A stretch of DNA of 64,000 nucleotides from Skeletonema tropicum. Taxonomy: Eukaryota > Bacillariophyta > Thalassiosirophyceae > Thalassiosirales > Thalassiosiraceae. Positions 33,310-44,647 of the stretch are shown here, in pieces. The DNA lies in contig JAWZXG010000024.1 of the NCBI GenBank assembly GCA_037178625.1, forward strand, positions 124,001-188,000. Reading direction: 5' to 3'. Both the position numbers and the translations under genes were made by a program. Positions within the stretch are counted from its first letter, which is position 1, and the number at the start of each line of letters is the position of its first letter. The notes below the pieces were generated by a model. The model was not told the DNA's origin. It searched no databases and was given only the letters and a program-made list of their open reading frames with translations.

Positions 33310-33831
33310 AGTGATTGTGATTACATTTGAGAGAAGCTGTTCAAAATATGTGAACAACAAAACGACAAAATGCATGATACAGAGAACACCCAAGCCCAAA
33401 AACAACGAGAGAGTTGAGCCATGTAGGCTCCTTTATATCTTGGAGTAATTTATAATTGATGTGAAATTGCGTACTCACCCCTATGGTAGTTCACTGTGGA
33501 TTTCTCGAATAGCGAAAGATATGGCATCCTCTAGAGTGTCCATTCGTCTCATGCTGCTTTCGCTTGGTTCTTGCTTGTTCTGCGCGAAAAATGACGCACT
33601 CGCATCCCTCGCTCGCCTCTTTTTTGTTCCAAATTCCAGAACCATTATTCACCAGCACTACCTATCACCCGCCCAACATACACTTCAGTAAAACATTCAC
33701 ACGCGGCAGTTCGTCATAGCCCGAGCTTCATCCGAAATCATCATCCAAGCCAAGCTTCGAGGGAGGTCTGCTTGAAATTTGCCTCACTCAGGTTGGACAT
33801 ACAGATCACTTTGTTATACATCACATCAATC
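33310..33831. other. Intergenic stretch
   Basis: No gene seen between MCM3 and the DGQHR-motif gene. A plus-strand frame at 33461-33691 has no recognisable content. Confidence 0.45.
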
Positions 33832-35325
33832 ATGAGCATGTCATCGGTGGCGGTGAATTCATGTCGGAGGGCCACCAGGCCGCTAATATCAGCAGCAAGA
33901 TGCTTCTCGTCATCAGCACCAAATCCAAAGCAGGATGATCCATGGTGGAGTCTTTCATCTCTGCACAAACGAGTTGCCACAGTTATTGCCACGTCTCTTC
34001 CAGATTCCTCCCGGTCAGATCTACATCAATCTCTTTCTAAGAGCTTGAACAGTGCAGACAGCCACAAATCACATTCGATAGCGGAGGCGATTGTGTCGTC
34101 AGATGCACGAGATGCGGCAGTGCAACAATCGAGTAGGAATAATGCCGAGAAGCAAAAACAAATTGAAAAAGAAATTGAACAAAGGGCTCTCAAGACGGCA
34201 CAGGAGAGGATGGAGTTGGAACTTTTGGCCATGAAAGAACAATTGAAGCGTAAGGAGGAGGAACGGATTAGATTGGAGGAGGAACAATTGAAGAAAAGGG
34301 AAGTTGAACGTCAGAGGGAGGAGGCATTTAGTAGATGGCAGGAGAATGTTGCCAAGGAACAGGAGCAAGAACAAAACACTGCTAATGATGCACTAATGGC
34401 TGAACAGGAGCAAGGCAACAACGCCATTCTCCATCAAGATCATCACCCAATTCTAGGCCCCAAAATAGCTCATTTGCCATATAAGCGTGTTCATCTCACG
34501 TCTGCATCCAAACTAGCTTCGCTTCCCGTATACGAAAAACAACGAGCCTATCGACACGATAGGGCAAAGGAAATGGCCAAAGATAAAAAGAAAACTCTAT
34601 GGATGGGAATACCAGGAGTGATCTCTTTGATGGAAGAGGAATGTGGACGTCTCTCTATCTTGGATGGGCAGCATCGTGTGGGCATGATGGCTTTATTGTC
34701 GGAAGAACAGCGCAAGATTGCTGAAAAGAAACCAAAAGTTAATGGTGAAAATGGAAAGCAATCTACCAACGAAGGCGAAGAAGTCAATCCATTGGCACAA
34801 CTTGATCTAGAAAATATTCTTGTGGAAGTGTTTTTGCCACAGCAAAAGAACAACAATACTGACTCTGTCCTCACTGACTCAAAGAAGCAGCAACCAACAG
34901 CCGAGGAACAAGATGACAAGGCCATCATATTTACAGAAATCAACAAGGCAGAACCAATCAAGTTGCTGGATCTTCCTGGAGTTACCAACAAAAAGACACG
35001 AGATGTTATTGACTATGCAGCAAACCATTTCTACAATGCCTTTCCTGAGATGTTTTCACCCAGTCAGAAATGTCGTGCACCTCACTTAAATCTTGACAAT
35101 TTGAGAGATGCACTGTTTGCTTCAGAAGTCATCAAAAGGGAGAAGGTTGGGAGTGGTGGAGAGCTGGTGAAGTGGATGGGAAAGAAGAATGATGAATTGA
35201 GAGAAGTCTATACCAGTGGTGATGGATTGGATGGTGGAGGGAAGAAAGTTAGTCAAAATGCACTGAAGAAAGCAAAGAAGCATGATTTTTACTTGGGACT
35301 GGAATCTACTTGGCTGTACAAATAA
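33832..35325 (+). CDS. Mitochondrial-leader coiled-coil protein with DGQHR motif
   Basis: The ATG at 33832 gives a 497-aa product whose start (SMSSVAVNSCRRATRPLISA, then ARCFSSS) resembles a mitochondrial presequence: basic and hydroxylated, without acids. Residues about 80-185 are a long charged coiled coil (RKEEERIRLEEEQLKKREVE). The second half contains GRLSILDGQHRVGMMALLSE (residues about 275-295), followed by IFTEINKAEPIKLLDLPGV. These match the DGQHR motif and the later (I/F)..IN. block of ParB/DndB-related proteins. DndB-type proteins regulate DNA phosphorothioation in bacteria; no such role can be assumed here. The C-terminus ends HDFYLGLESTWLYK. No intron. I cannot name a function; the motif assignment is moderately sure and the location is inferred. 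Confidence 0.65.
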   Translation: MSMSSVAVNSCRRATRPLISAARCFSSSAPNPKQDDPWWSLSSLHKRVATVIATSLPDSSRSDLHQSLSKSLNSADSHKSHSIAEAIVSSDARDAAVQQSSRNNAEKQKQIEKEIEQRALKTAQERMELELLAMKEQLKRKEEERIRLEEEQLKKREVERQREEAFSRWQENVAKEQEQEQNTANDALMAEQEQGNNAILHQDHHPILGPKIAHLPYKRVHLTSASKLASLPVYEKQRAYRHDRAKEMAKDKKKTLWMGIPGVISLMEEECGRLSILDGQHRVGMMALLSEEQRKIAEKKPKVNGENGKQSTNEGEEVNPLAQLDLENILVEVFLPQQKNNNTDSVLTDSKKQQPTAEEQDDKAIIFTEINKAEPIKLLDLPGVTNKKTRDVIDYAANHFYNAFPEMFSPSQKCRAPHLNLDNLRDALFASEVIKREKVGSGGELVKWMGKKNDELREVYTSGDGLDGGGKKVSQNALKKAKKHDFYLGLESTWLYK

Positions 35326-35406
35326 ATAAAAGAAGGATGTTGTGAAATACAAACTAAATCAAAATGCTTAAAATCGAAGTTGCATGTACGTGACCTAGTG
35401 TGTTCT

Positions 35407-35823
35407 TCAGTCTATAAAACCAGCTTTCAAACAGAATGAAATCAACTCATCCAGCTTTCGATATATTCTCATACTCTGTCCCTGTTTCGACACTCTCACC
35501 ACCTCCAGCCACTGCTCCTTCATGACCGACGCAGATTTACGCTTCCCAGTTTTGAGTGAAGAAAGAAACCTCCCCACATCCGAATCTAAACTTCCGTCGA
35601 AGGCGAGATACTCTTTGCCAAGGTCAGTTAAACCATATCCGAAAGGATTGTATCCAGATGGAAAGGGATTGAGCGCTGCTGCTGCCCCGCCTCGAGGTGT
35701 TAACAAGGTACTATCTACATGAGTGCATGTTGTTGTTGCATCGCATTTAAATCCTTTGACATGCACGTCTTGTAGAGAAAAAATCGCAACAACGAATAAC
35801 CACCAAACCATCAACTTGCACAT
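35407..35823 (-). CDS. Small secreted or plastid-directed hypothetical protein
   Basis: 138 aa from ATG at 35823. The N-terminus KLMVWWLFVVAIFSLQDVHV is a clear signal peptide, followed by VKGFKCDATTTC and then a TPRGGAAAALNP stretch; RGG-type sites after the leader are common in diatom plastid precursors. The mature part (NPFGYGLTDLGKEYLAFDGS) is short and soluble, with a basic centre. No family is recognised. It is convergent with the DGQHR gene; only about 80 bp separate the stops, so the 3' UTRs must be very short or overlap. Confidence 0.55.
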   Translation of the reverse strand: MCKLMVWWLFVVAIFSLQDVHVKGFKCDATTTCTHVDSTLLTPRGGAAAALNPFPSGYNPFGYGLTDLGKEYLAFDGSLDSDVGRFLSSLKTGKRKSASVMKEQWLEVVRVSKQGQSMRIYRKLDELISFCLKAGFID

Positions 35824-36493
35824 AATTATAGATCTCTTTTTGAAAACTGAAGGTAGGTGCTCTATTGTTGCCTCCTACAAAATAGACTCCACGCCTCTAC
35901 CTCTGCCTTTGCCTCTTACTTGAACTCTTGCCGCCGCCTTTGCCTCTAGCCTCAACAATGAAGAGAACGATATTCACAAAAGCAAGTTGTTGAAAGATTG
36001 TACGATATCGCGGTAAGTTGTTGTTAAATGCTGATTTGTACCCCCCAACTCAGCCAGTATCCTCCCTAAAATCTCAGCATAGAAATACCCCCCTCATTCA
36101 TTGCTATGTTATTACCTCATGAAGCTAAGCTTTTACTCCCGCCCATGGATCCCAGTCTACATAGTCTAAAATCTTCCCCAAAGGTATGCATCAGATCCAA
36201 AGATCAAGCAGCTCCGCCACAATTACAAGCCACAAGCGCAGCGCGCCACAAGCAGCCACAAGCCACAAGCCATAAGCCACAAGCCACAAGCCAAAACATA
36301 GATACAAGCTGCCACAAGACAACGCAAAAGCTGGAGGCAAGAGGCAAGAGCGAGGCAAGCCAACACCATAACCGCAGATTATTTGTGCAGTAGCAGTAGA
36401 GAGTAGAGACAGAGACGCTCGTAGCCCCGTAGCCGCTCCCCTCCCACGCACCTCAACCATATCGTGTTGTAGCTGGTACAGAGACAAATCATC
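35824..36493. other. Intergenic stretch with short minisatellite
   Basis: Probably the shared promoter region between the small secreted protein gene (minus) and the pRiA4b/MYND gene (plus). It includes the CCACAAG minisatellite listed separately. No other feature is recognised. Confidence 0.45.
36222..36297 (+). repeat. CCACAAG/CCATAAG minisatellite (7-bp unit)
   Basis: About nine imperfect units of CCACAAG in tandem, ending near ACAAGCCAAAAC. Confidence 0.7.
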
Positions 36494-37867
36494 ATGTCGC
36501 CGCCACACGATCTCATCATCCTCATAACACTCGTCCTCGACGAGCACTCCGCCCAAAACAACACACTCAATCCACCAGTCTACCGCAAAATCAAAGTCTC
36601 CTCCGCCATCAACCTCGAATTACTACACGACAAAGTCATCGCCCCCGTAATGGGATGGTGTCGCAACTACCACACGTACTATTTCCGAACAGCCAATGAT
36701 GTGTACTATACACAAAAAGATACCGATGCAGCAGATGCTCGCTCGTGGCTTTCTCCATCTTTGTTACCAACCGATCCATATGCCGGGCCCAAGCGTGGGT
36801 TAAAGCCAGAAAGTGCAACATTGGGAGATTTACTCAAAGAAGTGGGTGATTATTGTTTTTACAATTATGATTTGGGAGATGGATGGATCCATCGTCTTTC
36901 GGTGGAGAACGTTTTATCGGCGGATGAATCAGATGGAGCGGTTGTTTTGATGGAGGGTGCGATGCGTTGTCCACCTGAAGATGGGGAAGGGTGCGTCACA
37001 TATCAGGAAGATATACTTGATTTATACTGTGAGCAAAAGAAGAATCCACACAATGTAGAGAACGCAAGGGAGCTGGCAGAAGCATGTTTCAAACATAAAG
37101 GTGGATTAAATGTCAATGGATCATTTCGTCCAGGAGAGTTTAACTTGTTGGAGAGAAAGTTGGCATTGGCTGAAGCACTCGGATCTCGCAACTCGACACG
37201 TAATTCGGTAAAGACCTTTGCCTTTCCCATTGGTAATGCGTTTGAACAAGCGATGATTGGGCAAATTTCGGTGGTGACTAAAAAGCAAGACGATAGGTTC
37301 GATCACATGGGTGGATTCATGTCTTTTCACGAGACCTTGAATGTGAAGCCTGATCCACGTGATGCAACTCTCTGTAATCAATGTGGTAATCCGAATGACC
37401 TCAAAGCTTGCGCCAGATGTCACAGTGCATTCTACTGCTCGAGGGAGTGCCAAGCACTGAATTGGAAGGCAGGCCACAAAAAGAAATGCAAGAAGGAGTT
37501 GGCTGCATATGAGAAATATCAGGGTGAACTGAAACGAGACAAGCCGGATCCAAATCGTTTTGGTATTAGCGGTAAAACTATTTTTCAAAAAAGGTGCAAT
37601 CCTGGTAAATTGAGATTCAAAGTTGGAGATAAAGTTGAATGCATGATTGGGCCAGAGCAATGGGGCACAGGCCGTATTGTCCGATGCCTTTATAGGGAAG
37701 ACGACTGGCCGAAGTCAAAAGAATCTGCACCGTATCAAATCAAACTTGATCGAAAGACTGCTGATCGTGTTGGTATTCCACCGCAGTATGCACTTATCTA
37801 TTCAGATTGGGACGACGATATCAAGGTTAGGAAACTTCCTGACGCTGGTATGGAATATGTCGACTAA
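36494..37867 (+). CDS. pRiA4b-ORF3-like domain protein with MYND zinc finger
   Basis: 457 aa, intronless. Residues about 30-165 match the plasmid pRiA4b ORF3-like domain (YRKIKVSSAINLELLHDKVI, GDLLKEVGDYCFYNYDLGDG, W-x-H-x-L, MEGAMRCPPEDGEG). This domain is of unknown function and widespread in bacteria and protists. Residues about 293-335 form a MYND zinc finger, a protein-interaction module: CNQCGNPNDLKACARCHSAF followed by YCSRECQ and HKKKC, with all eight ligands present. A C-terminal module (residues about 374-452: FKVGDKVECMIGPEQWGTG, then YQIKLDRKT and ALIYSDWDDDIKVRK) is frequent in diatom proteins, often next to MYND. The role is likely scaffolding or regulation. Domain calls are firm; function is not. 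Confidence 0.85.
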   Translation: MSPPHDLIILITLVLDEHSAQNNTLNPPVYRKIKVSSAINLELLHDKVIAPVMGWCRNYHTYYFRTANDVYYTQKDTDAADARSWLSPSLLPTDPYAGPKRGLKPESATLGDLLKEVGDYCFYNYDLGDGWIHRLSVENVLSADESDGAVVLMEGAMRCPPEDGEGCVTYQEDILDLYCEQKKNPHNVENARELAEACFKHKGGLNVNGSFRPGEFNLLERKLALAEALGSRNSTRNSVKTFAFPIGNAFEQAMIGQISVVTKKQDDRFDHMGGFMSFHETLNVKPDPRDATLCNQCGNPNDLKACARCHSAFYCSRECQALNWKAGHKKKCKKELAAYEKYQGELKRDKPDPNRFGISGKTIFQKRCNPGKLRFKVGDKVECMIGPEQWGTGRIVRCLYREDDWPKSKESAPYQIKLDRKTADRVGIPPQYALIYSDWDDDIKVRKLPDAGMEYVD

Positions 37868-38229
37868 TGAGGGGATTTGAGATGGAGATGTCTAAATCAT
37901 TTGAGTAGTTACTGCAGGGTAGAGGGAAGGTTAGGGGTAGATCACCTCAGGCCTAAAAAGTTAAATATTATTTTATTCTCATATGTTACGTCATGAGAGG
38001 TATTATGGCAGGCGACGAATAGCAAGATACCATGGTTAGAGCATTTTTGGTCTTGTGAGATCTGATGATGGATGGCGCCATTTTTCCAAAATAGGTTGTG
38101 TCACTGTCCAGTACCGTATTCTTGATTTTCTTGTAATTGTATCTGTTGATATCTTCGACCATGGTGGTGCTATGAACATAATTCCTCCTATATATCTCTT
38201 CTTCTAATACTCTTCGGTATGCATATTTG

Positions 38230-38508
38230 CTTGGCCGAAGTTTTGGGGCGCCATAAAAATCTCAGAAATTTATGAAATGCCCCCCTACTAAAGTGTGGTC
38301 ACATGGTGGCCATCAGCGTGATTGGCATATCTCGACCGCGTACTCATACTCAATCCAAATCATTTCGGTCAACTCTGTAGATAGCCACTCTAAAGTATGC
38401 TCTTGCCTGCCTCTTGCCTCTAAGTAGTATCTTGCCACATCATGTTGCTTGCAAATCGATCTCAAATCTTCGCGATCAAGACACGTATCTGAATCTTATC
38501 GTCTGTCA
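38230..38508 (+). repeat. Dispersed repeat R1, copy 1
   Basis: About 280 bp sharing long near-identical blocks with 58825-59123 in the same orientation. Shared blocks include CATAAAAATCTCAGAAATTT, AATCCAAATCATTTCGGTCA and AAAGTAGTATCTTGCCACAT-like sequence. The second copy is immediately upstream of RPB6, so this copy may be a duplicated promoter-proximal segment or an unrecognised element. Confidence 0.75.
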
Positions 38509-38715
38509 TCGCCTCCATGTCGGTAATCCCTTAAAGAAAGGGTCTCGCCATCTTCCTCTGCGAAGGACATCAGATTCCATATTAGTGTCCTGACTACCAT
38601 TAATGGTCTCTAAGGAAGCGTCTATGAAAACACCATCGGCATTAATATCGCCACGAGAAGAAAATTCCTCTTGCTTGTTGATATCCATGACGAGTTTTCA
38701 GCGCGCCCAAAAGTC

Positions 38716-38742
38716 AAAATCTTCCGAATATCGGAAGATTTT
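38716..38742. repeat. Perfect short hairpin
   Basis: 12-bp arms AAAATCTTCCGA and TCGGAAGATTTT separated by ATA. Not followed by a T-run terminator, and this is a eukaryotic context, so its role is unknown. Confidence 0.6.
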
Positions 38743-39123
38743 AGAATAGTCGGCTATATTGCTCCAGAAACACACCTAACCCCCTCCGATCACCTTGCCT
38801 ATGCATTACTGGCCGTTGGCTTGGTGCATTCTGGCCATATACTCGCTGTGTAGTGCCATTTTCTATTTTTTTTTTGCTTCAGCTAGTGGCCCGCTAGTAA
38901 AATTGCGAATTTTGAGTACCTACTGTGTGGGCATTATCTGGAGTGAGACAGACCTACAATGCTTCCAACACACGTCTATGGCCCCCCTGCGATGAGTTTG
39001 AGACGTTGGGAGGTGATCAGGTTCGATTAAATTGCAAATAACAGCCGTACAAGTAACACTATTTGCTACCATTGCCCGTGGCAACAATTTTGTTGTATGA
39101 ATCCTACTATGAATACTGCTATG

Positions 39124-39394
39124 TGTCACAGGATATGACTCTCTTCCGGTATTCCAATACCGTTACGACAGTCATTCTTCCTGTTCACACGTGTCAAGTA
39201 GCAACCACGGTAAGAACCCGTGATTGATCCTCTCACACAAGATGGCGTCGCACGTTGGTGCTCCTTCATCACCTTTGGGAATAGCCCACTCTTCTTCTTT
39301 AGCTCTTAAGCTTAGTCACCATGATATCCGTGTTCCTAGTGGTCTCTTCTGGCTCTAGTTGCACAATCAATACCGGTCCTATTTGCTTGTGACA
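39124..39394 (+). repeat. 5' LTR
   Basis: 271 bp, TGTCACAGGATATGACTCTC to GCTTGTGACA. About 98% identical to the 3' LTR by eye. Confidence 0.85.
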
Positions 39395-42300
39395 TTATTT
39401 ATAAATATTTCCATCCAGTTTACTGGGTGCAAAGCAAAAGAATCCTTCATCGGTCGGGAAAGATCGACCTTTGAGAAGAAAAAAATTAATATTATTCAGC
39501 GCATATCCACATTGGTGGGTTTGTGAACCGTGAGCTAGTACAACAAAATCGATTGGCTTCTAGAAGATCCATTTCGTCAACACATGGATGTGCGATGAAC
39601 GCTCGGCGTTTCGTGCTACCATGGAGATGTGACGGCGTGCGATAGAAGTGTGTTTCGACGTTGACAGAAGTGCATCGGAGGTGAGAAAAGAATTTCGATT
39701 CTCCTCATGTAGAGGAAGTGCCCATGGCGAGAATGCACCGTGGCACAGCTCATCACAATAAGGAATTTCATTCCAATAAAAAGACTACGGTCATCTAAAT
39801 CCAAAGGACATCAGCTGTTGAGCGATGGACTACGATTAGAATTACGTGTGGGGGGAGAAGTGTTCTCTCATCCAACCCTCACATATCGAGAGTCATCTGC
39901 TGTTAGGCGAGATGATACCCTCACAACAACAGAGTTTGCGGATATAGTTAGCAGACTTAGAAGTATTTATTCCTTATAAGACGCTGGTCGCAATTGGAAA
40001 AATACGCACTCTCTTGTCTACCTCTGAGAAGGTGTGGAGAGTTTTGATCTTTACAGCATGATAGTGCATGTAGCTGGAGCTATTGAGAGCATGTTTGTCG
40101 ACGCATTCTGTACAGATTGTGATTGTCGCAGCCGCTTAGCCTTGATGGATTGTTGGTTATTACACAGTGTTGCCGAGGTAGTCTACGCCTTGCTCAAGCG
40201 AGTACCTCAGGATGACGAGACGATTATACCTCACTGGGCGAAGTCGAACGTGCAATTGAACCACCTACCCTAATTAATAAAAATCATATTGCTGTGAAAG
40301 CAAATCGTGTTTATTTGTCCCTTTATTTGTCCCTGTTGATTCAACATGTGCAGCGACGTCCTGGTTAAAGAAAGATCAAGTCTATTCAGTTGCGCACAGC
40401 GTGCTGTTCAAAGAAAGGTCATGTCTATTCAGTTACGCACAGCGTACTGTTCAAGTCATTTCTATCCAGCGACGAACTATTTAGCGTAAATTCATCCTTA
40501 TTCACTGGTGCATCTAGGATGACCAGCCTCTTGCTTGCATTGTGGGAGGAGGAGGAATGAGAGAAACAATTCAAGAGCAATCTGAACTGGAATTACCAAA
40601 CCAAAATGGTCTGTGCCGCTGTGGCAGCCATGGATTGTCCATGTTCTCTAAATGTGGTTGGCCAACGTGGCAATCATGCCTAACATATTTCAGAAGACAA
40701 GGTCATGGGGGAGTAACGATTGTCTACTCTGCTTCTCCTAGATATCGGATTATATCCTTTGGTGTGCCGTTTCTTCCACCAAAGAGATCTTCCAAAATAC
40801 TAATGAGCAATTCAGATGTTAGTCTGAAGGGAAGGGGACTTCCTTGGTACTTTGTGTCCATGGCAAGTGTCCCGAGTCCCGAATCTCGTACCTTGATTCT
40901 CTGTCTTGTTTACACGCGACAGTCGAAAGGAATCTCTTGCGCAAGCTCAAATTCAAACATTATCCGGAGTGGTGGGTCTCGTAGGAGAGACTACTCTATC
41001 AATACTAATACGGTGGTCATGCCTAGAAAAGGAAGACTACTTTCACAACGCAATCTCGCGTCGGCGAATATGATTGTGGTTGGAACCATGCTGCTGCAGA
41101 TTACCTACGGTGTTCAAAAGGAACCTGCACACACCTCGATGCATCCGACTTAACTATCCTTGCTGGATGTACTTCTCACGTGAAGGAGAGGACGTTCAAG
41201 GATTGCTCGAGCAAGTGGAAAAGCACATGCGGAAATCAAGGCAGGGTCGCAAACAGGCGCATACCAGCACAACGAGATGATAACTACAAGACATCGTCCT
41301 TCTAAACCTAAACCGCTGTTGTTGAAGACAACTAGTGGAGGACTTGCGAGAAAGCTGGCTGCTTGCTCAATGCTCGTCCTACAGTCCGAGAGTGGCTGAG
41401 ATCCGTAGCCGACTGCTCACCGTGTTTCGGGAGGTTCACCTTCTTCCAATGCACTTGAGACATTCATCGGCTGATGGTAAATTTCGTTCATAGTTCGGTG
41501 ACCTGATTATTGGATACTCAGATGGGACAGAGCTCGCCAAGCCTGCGTCATGGAGGGTTCAGTACAGAGCAGGCCATCGAGGGAGCTACACTTGCACCCG
41601 GACATCTTCTACTGAAATGTTGTAATACATGATGAGAAAGTGTTTAACTCTATCGGAACGACCTGTTGTTTGGTGTACACAACGCAGGTAATAATGATCA
41701 AATAAGAGAGAAGCGTGCTCAAGGCAGTTCTCGAGGCTTCCAAGTAAATGCTGCAAAAGACACTTACCATGCCCAGGAAGTGACTAACACTTGGACACAC
41801 CATCTGGAAATTGTTCTTTCGACGATGGTGGTTGCCATCTTAGTTCTTGTGTGTTGTACCAAGACTACCAATAGATCTGCTCCGCTGCTTTTAGTGGCAA
41901 ATGTGGGGCCTCCTCGAAATTCGGTCAATATGGTACGGGGAGGAGGGATGCTGACCAAACAAGGAAGCGTTCCCATGATCAATCGCCAGCGACTAGATGC
42001 ATGTCTAAGGCGTTTCCAAATTCAGAGTTGATCGGCATTTTGGCTGAGCTTACTTCATTCAAGCGCAAGGCTTGGGGGAGTATCGATTCTTGAAGACACT
42101 CATCGACTGGCATCTGTCGTGGTGCACAACAGGAGATGAAGTGATGAAGCTTGAACTTCGAAAAGAAGTTCAAGGGCGCGTGTCGGAGTGCGGGTGAGTA
42201 ATGTGCTATCACCTCCTCTCGGCATTTGTGCCTGGAGTTCTTCCGGTCTAAAGACAGGGCGAGGGCCGCCATACCCTCCGGGAGACAATCTCTACTCATA

Positions 42301-44252
42301 TTTATCAAATCAACCTCAAACTAATTGCAAGGGGAAGATATTACGACTGCGACGGGGCTAGTGCTAGCGAGGCTGCGCTGCCTCAGTTGAGATCCTCAGT
42401 GGTCGAGGGTGTGATGCTTCAGCGTAAAGGAAAGTAGTACATACATTACCAGCGTTTGACAGCGTCATCCTTCACGACACATGCCACACCTACAAAGGAA
42501 GAGGTACCGACAGCAGCTCATTGGAGTGCGCTGTTATAATGCAGACTTGGGAAGACAGCAGCTCTTTGAGTGGCTGATCTAAAGATGACGAAGACAAATG
42601 GTAAGCTCTTGTGACTGCGCATAGTCACACACGACATGGAAGTAGAAGATAGTGTTCTGATATAAACGTTGATGAAGCAAAGCTAGCTACGTATGTTCCT
42701 GGACCTGCCGCAACATTCTAATGGGATCGAGAAATATTCTAATGATCTTCGACAGAGATGATGTATGCAGAGCCTATGCAACGATGCAAAAGGAGATACC
42801 TCTGTGGTGATTCCGGCAGCTCTTCAATCCAAGATCCAAGACCTTGCTTAGGGGATCTGGTATATCACGACCGTTTTGTGCCTTAGGCCGATGGATCGTA
42901 AGAACGCACTTTACGTCAACGAGGTTCTGACAGGTACTGATGCAAGTACGCTTATTTTATCAGGAAGTTATGCAGTTGTGCATGCAGTTGTTGTTGCCCT
43001 ATCGTCTGATCTGATATTAGATTCGATTTAGGTAGAGGTGCCAAAGAAGGCTGAGGAGGGAGCTCAGGATGCGCTTACCCCTTTGCAACATTCAAATTGC
43101 CATTATTATGTGTGAAACTATGATCGACCTTCCACGGCTCGTTCAAAGTGGTTGACTTTCCCACTACCAAAGATTCGAACGGGATGTTGGTGAATCCGCG
43201 AGATAGAGTGACTCCTCTTCTCACACTTCAAGTGAAGTTCAAGCGGAATTAACGGAAATCTTAAAGTACGTCATGGTTGGCCCTCCAGGGGCGAAATTAT
43301 CTACAATTATGAAGTTCAAGCGGACTCTCTACCTGTTCTTCAAGACTCTTGATTAAATCGTTTTAGGCAGAAGTGATGAATGCACATGAAGCCAGTGATA
43401 CTCTTCCAACACGTAAGTCACGATATTCAAGAATACAGAGATGATACAACCTCTCTGGACGGAGTGCAATATGTACTTGTTACAATTACAATGCACCCAC
43501 CGCAGTACTACTGCCGCAAAAACAGAGTCACTTGTGAACCTGTTGATGCAGCCCGATCGTCAAATCCGAATGCAGCCGGAAGACAATCTGGTCTCTTCGT
43601 ACCACACCGTTTAACGCAGCCTTGCGAAGCCAGTAAAGCGTTGTCCAAGATAGACACTTGTTATACTCTGGTCGCCAGGATGGCCGCTGCCGAAAGAAAT
43701 TGGTGGATAGTTCCAAACGCTCGAAAGAACTTCGAAGCGTCGCGATCCCAAATACTGATTTGGTTCGTAGGCTTTGATCTAGCCGTTTTTAAAGTCTTAA
43801 ATCTGCCGAAAGCAGAGACTCCAACGGAGGTCTCTTCTTCAAGCGACTGAAGTTGACACGAAAGGAACTGTACGATACAAAAACGAGCCTCAGTTAGTTT
43901 AGTCTAGTGAGCGCTACAACAATTGATAAAGACCCCATAGTATTGAGGAGTACAGGGGGTGTGTATAGAGAAATTATTCGAATTGGAAATGGAAACTGAA
44001 CGTTGAACAACGACGTCTTGGCCAAATCCTATGCACACACAACCGATGTCAAGGAAAGTACATTTGGTTGCTCTAATATCACAAAAGAACTTACGTCCTT
44101 GATTCGATCGAAATTGACATTGTCTGGAGGTCTTTTTTTCCCAAGTTGGGTTTTGGTCTCTATCTGATAGACTGGTTTTTTATCCGGATGGTTTACCATG
44201 GGTTTTCCAGTCTTGATAGCTCGTTTTTGGTTCACACTAGTTCGGGGGAGAA
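39395..44252. other. Interior of the LTR element, apparently non-coding
   Basis: The longest frames (40542-41153, 41666-42031, 43380-43850 on plus) have no recognisable retroviral or retrotransposon motifs and differ in composition from host genes here. A tRNA primer-binding site could not be identified next to the 5' LTR. Confidence 0.5.
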
Positions 44253-44524
44253 TGTCACAGGGAATGACTCTCTTCCGGTATTCCAATACCGTTACGACAG
44301 TCATTCTTCCTGTTCACACGTGTCAAGTAGCAACCACGGTAAGAACCCGTGATTGATCCTCTCACACAAGATGACGTCGCACGTTGGTGCTCCTTCATCA
44401 CCTTTGGGAATAGCCCACTCTTCTTCTTTAGCTCTTAAGCTTAGTCACCATGATATCCAGTGTTCCTAGTGGTCTCTTCTGGCTCTAGTTGCACAACCAA
44501 TACCGGTCCTAATTGCTTGTGACA
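44253..44524 (+). repeat. 3' LTR
   Basis: 272 bp, beginning TGTCACAGGGAATGACTCTC and ending GCTTGTGACA, preceded by the purine tract GGGGGAGAA. Confidence 0.85.
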
Positions 44525-44647
44525 TACGTACCTATCCCCCAAAGGTACCTATATATATCGTACTAATAGAATCCGTATCTACTAGACTCATACTCACTTT
44601 GTCATGATGCCTACATTGGTGTTAGTTGTAGTAACGCTGCAAGGCAA

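Larger units (their letters stand above)
37868..39123. other. Intergenic stretch with dispersed repeat R1
   Basis: No supported gene. It holds R1 copy 1 (38230-38508), a perfect hairpin (38716-38742), and short frames of unknown meaning, among them a 60-codon minus-strand frame at 38506-38688 that starts MDINKQEEFSSRGDINADGV and has protein-like composition but no family. Confidence 0.45.
39124..44524. mobile_element. LTR element with near-identical LTRs but no recognisable gag-pol (LARD-like)
   Basis: Two direct repeats of 271 and 272 bp bound a 5.4-kb element. Each LTR starts TGTCACA and ends TGTGACA. A purine-rich tract (GGGGGAGAA) abuts the 3' LTR, as expected of a polypurine tract. The two LTRs differ at about six positions. 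Immediate 5-bp flanks (CTATG and TACGT) do not match, so no clean target duplication is visible. The 4.86-kb interior has only short frames on both strands; I recognise no protease, integrase, reverse transcriptase or RNase H motif. It looks like a large non-autonomous retrotransposon derivative. Orientation is plus, judged from the purine tract. Confidence 0.8.

Noticed and set aside
38716..38742. Transcription terminator
   Set aside because: A perfect hairpin without a T tract, no adjacent gene end, and bacterial-type termination does not apply here.
43150..43215. tRNA gene suggested by a TTCGAA-type T-loop phrase
   Set aside because: No pairing T-stem and no D or anticodon arm at the required spacing on either strand.
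43380..43850. 156-codon ORF in the LTR element as a gag or pol piece
   Set aside because: No zinc knuckle, protease, integrase, reverse transcriptase or RNase H motif could be seen in any frame nearby.
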